Assembly: GCA_001839685.1 (NCBI GenBank)
Contig: MLAK01000714.1
Coordinates: 54,586 to 72,154, forward strand
DNA length: 17,569 nt
Origin: Tritrichomonas foetus
Taxonomy: Eukaryota > Parabasalia > Tritrichomonadida > Tritrichomonadidae
Direction: 5' to 3'
The number at the start of each line of letters is the position of its first letter. The first letter of the stretch is position 1. Made by a program: the position numbers and the translations under genes. A model generated the notes under the pieces. It was not told the origin of the DNA. It made no database searches and saw only the letters and a program-made list of their open reading frames with translations. Positions 16,801 through 17,569 of the stretch are shown in pieces.

Positions 16801-17318
16801 TCAGGAATATCAGGTGGCTCATATTGTGTGAAAATTGTTGCACTGTGAGTCAATCTGGTAGTATTTCTCATGTTATTTAAACTGAATGGACTATTTTCAC
16901 TTGATTGACTGTTGAAATTGAATGGATGAGTGGATCGATTATTTATTGGATTATTTAGCAGGCCCGCTTGAGCTGATGGACTGGGGTTCGAAGGTGGATT
17001 CATTGGTGAAAGCGGATTCAATGGAACACTCCGAGCGATTTTGGTATTTGCTGGAGATTGGATAGTTGTTGTCGAAAATTGAGTGGATGGTAAATATTGA
17101 GCGTTAGGATTGAAATTGGCGTAATTATCAGGTAATCCTGGCAAAGGTTTCTTGAAAAGATACTGCTGAGGTCCCCTTCCGATTGAGGATCTCGTTTTTT
17201 TGCATGGCAAGTAGGATCTTTGAGAAGCGCTAGCCAGGGCTATTGGGCGTGTATCGGGATTGTTTGGATCGATGCTACGACGTTGGTGTTTTTTTATCGA
17301 GTATTCAAAGCGTCTCAT
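13839..17318 (-). CDS. Large protein with IQ-like site and Sfi1-like tryptophan repeats
   Basis: This 1159-residue protein is probably a centrin- or calmodulin-binding scaffold of the centrosome or basal body. The N-terminal ~165 residues are disordered, rich in Pro, Asn and Ser. An IQ-like motif (IIQRAFRLYMKKR) lies at 249-261. It is followed by a helical region to about 615 with repeated L/F-x-x-W elements at W285, W361, W398, W495, W516, W549 and W597 (for example LMFLCWRL, IFRLWVY, FFQLWHRY, SFKAWYQH), each flanked by Arg/Lys/His. This resembles the Sfi1 repeat, which binds one centrin each on a long helix, but spacing here is irregular (21 to 97 residues). The C-terminal half (~620-1159) looks helical and globular, and I do not recognise it. 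The ATG at 17318 opens a basic leader (MRRFEYSIKKHQRR). The frame is intact over 3.5 kb. IFT46 in the same window adds a flagellar theme, though linkage in eukaryotes proves little. Confidence 0.8.
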   Translation of the reverse strand: MRRFEYSIKKHQRRSIDPNNPDTRPIALASASQRSYLPCKKTRSSIGRGPQQYLFKKPLPGLPDNYANFNPNAQYLPSTQFSTTTIQSPANTKIARSVPLNPLSPMNPPSNPSPSAQAGLLNNPINNRSTHPFNFNSQSSENSPFSLNNMRNTTRLTHSATIFTQYEPPDIPDAEEMQKYMKLGKCKISAFLKSAEKFDSEPAQQPISKKLEILNNENFTSSKEETRLMANNFIRNFIYNKTQDVQALIIQRAFRLYMKKRHWHRCLGIHVTYHQRLKRLMFLCWRLAHSNDPVVLRSLFNKFTEFYEFIKNRFKIREKAPFKLFYISGRIFLPDGYTADVVFNFIYLMSMPMLHRIFRLWVYTTRKRIHHRKSLVFIRQTSKKWTMYGKIYQFFQLWHRYTQYKKIERKSPLSKDLITIPFSEVSVLWNLLERRMNRRRSLMMNAIEHSHNQIKVRAIKALFHNIIENKAEYQVIQQSDNFRNRNLQLLAHRAWLRYIQIRHHEQHMLRDSFKAWYQHVYDIAAQKFKFDMSVIQHDRMKLIKIMNNWYKITQQRKITNLQMSLRTQANPSMALVIIFLLKNEYELFFSTLVFRMWIRFVRARNRWKSFAKWSSKPDKEHELKQMILTEFRRVNTLKLLRRMFVNPGPFFPRKTFFSFELTYKEYLDGKRNDEKVAKNKKWSFLTSDDKNDPSKIDYNLEVLNRCFVLRLNQIKHYDSGNSIDQQRSKETQNERNPFFEKCRTFEELYTGLKTNTELLRDRLVTKISRDNAILTGMVTHISALYTQKHIKNFTTQDSFSFVKIKAHIPTNSNQNVIVYADLNESIEDLFNKLNNSQPKIPYDFEGLKNQMILDFSRRLRDPKDINKPQGLKLFGQAMTGLASSVLKKPLEDVQKNPLISSHVNFPNQDAEPQSIFAQLRTSKINQSCEHLSDRYFTVSNLQDVLNSHHEYETIISSLLKFFTEITRVSLDISTTLSISRPNDIAPNVDQSKRHKMVNNIAAFLAQIAGFSDLSKVPRRVNAPDYATAAVDAILTMHHSLMMTSLSQYCDETPFSTKILFNDHLVSESYSSLWMCLKKRYKKIELPISFIGMMRQFGALAMAARENPSSSHSNRSASGVSGRDDQMTSKEAIIGCYLLPFIISYDLLKEFSKDEITGKS

Positions 17319-17349
17319 TCATAAATTTTGTATAGTAGCGCCGGATTTG

Positions 17350-17354
17350 AGTGA
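17350..17354 (-). promoter_or_regulatory. Candidate Inr of the Sfi1-like gene (duplicated motif)
   Basis: TCACT on the minus strand fits TCA(+1)YW, with +1 at 17352, 34 bases before the ATG. A second copy in the same GTTTTCACT context lies 20 bases further upstream (17370-17374). One of the two may be the true start site, or both may be used. Confidence 0.35.
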
Positions 17355-17569
17355 AAACGTCGGTTTCGAAGTGAAAACATTCAGCTTTTTGATAATATAT
17401 CTGGTTTGTAATTGAAAGAATTATGATCGTTGTAATAAATAAAACATGAATATCTAAAGATCAATTTAAATTTATTGTTTAATATTTATATAAATAATTT
17501 AGTTTATTGTGAAGATTAAATTAACACAGTCTCGTAAATTTTTTTTTCTGGAATCGTAAATTAAATTCG
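17355..17569. other. Right-edge intergenic region
   Basis: AT-rich sequence upstream of the Sfi1-like gene. No ORF or RNA gene is seen up to the window end apart from the second TCACT at 17370-17374. Confidence 0.5.

Overview
The window looks like nuclear DNA of a parabasalid (trichomonad) protist. Three things point there. The gene at 8935-9666 (minus) carries the initiator-binding winged-helix signature that I know only from trichomonads (the IBP39 family). Several genes have a match to the trichomonad initiator element TCAYW just upstream of the ATG. The genes are intronless, AT-rich and closely packed, with very short apparent leaders. No trichomonad-type intron signals, rRNA or tRNA genes, transposons or CRISPR arrays were seen. 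The genus cannot be fixed from the sequence; a Tritrichomonas- or Trichomonas-like organism is the reasonable range.

Layout, left to right: a small unrecognised acidic/basic protein (264-698, +); a 16-bp minisatellite in the intergenic gap; protein farnesyltransferase beta subunit (984-2111, -); a membrane-anchored protein with a possible SMP-type lipid-transfer domain interrupted by an Asn/Glu/Lys repeat (2496-4169, -); a 79-bp divergent intergenic gap; a long coiled-coil protein (4249-6339, +); intraflagellar transport protein IFT46 (6575-7414, -); a Rab5-clade GTPase (8016-8618, +); an IBP39-like initiator-binding protein (8935-9666, -); a tyrosine-kinase-like (TKL) protein kinase with helical flanking regions (10445-13552, +); and a 1159-residue protein with an IQ-like site and Sfi1-like tryptophan repeats (13839-17318, -).

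There is no sign of operons. Genes alternate between strands, giving divergent and convergent pairs. The themes are typical of a flagellated endocytic protist: flagellum and basal-body construction (IFT46, the Sfi1-like protein, perhaps the coiled-coil protein), membrane traffic and lipid handling (Rab5-like, possible SMP protein), prenylation and signalling (farnesyltransferase, TKL kinase) and basal transcription (IBP-like). The genes do not form an obvious single pathway. The points most worth checking are the compact IBP-like protein with its acidic/aromatic tail, the TKL kinase with a possible MLKL/Cbl-N-like N-terminal helical bundle plus ARM-like C-terminal region, and the putative SMP protein split by a repeat insert.

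Start codons were set at ATG. For the farnesyltransferase and IBP-like genes the reading frames extend a few codons further to TTG, which I rejected.
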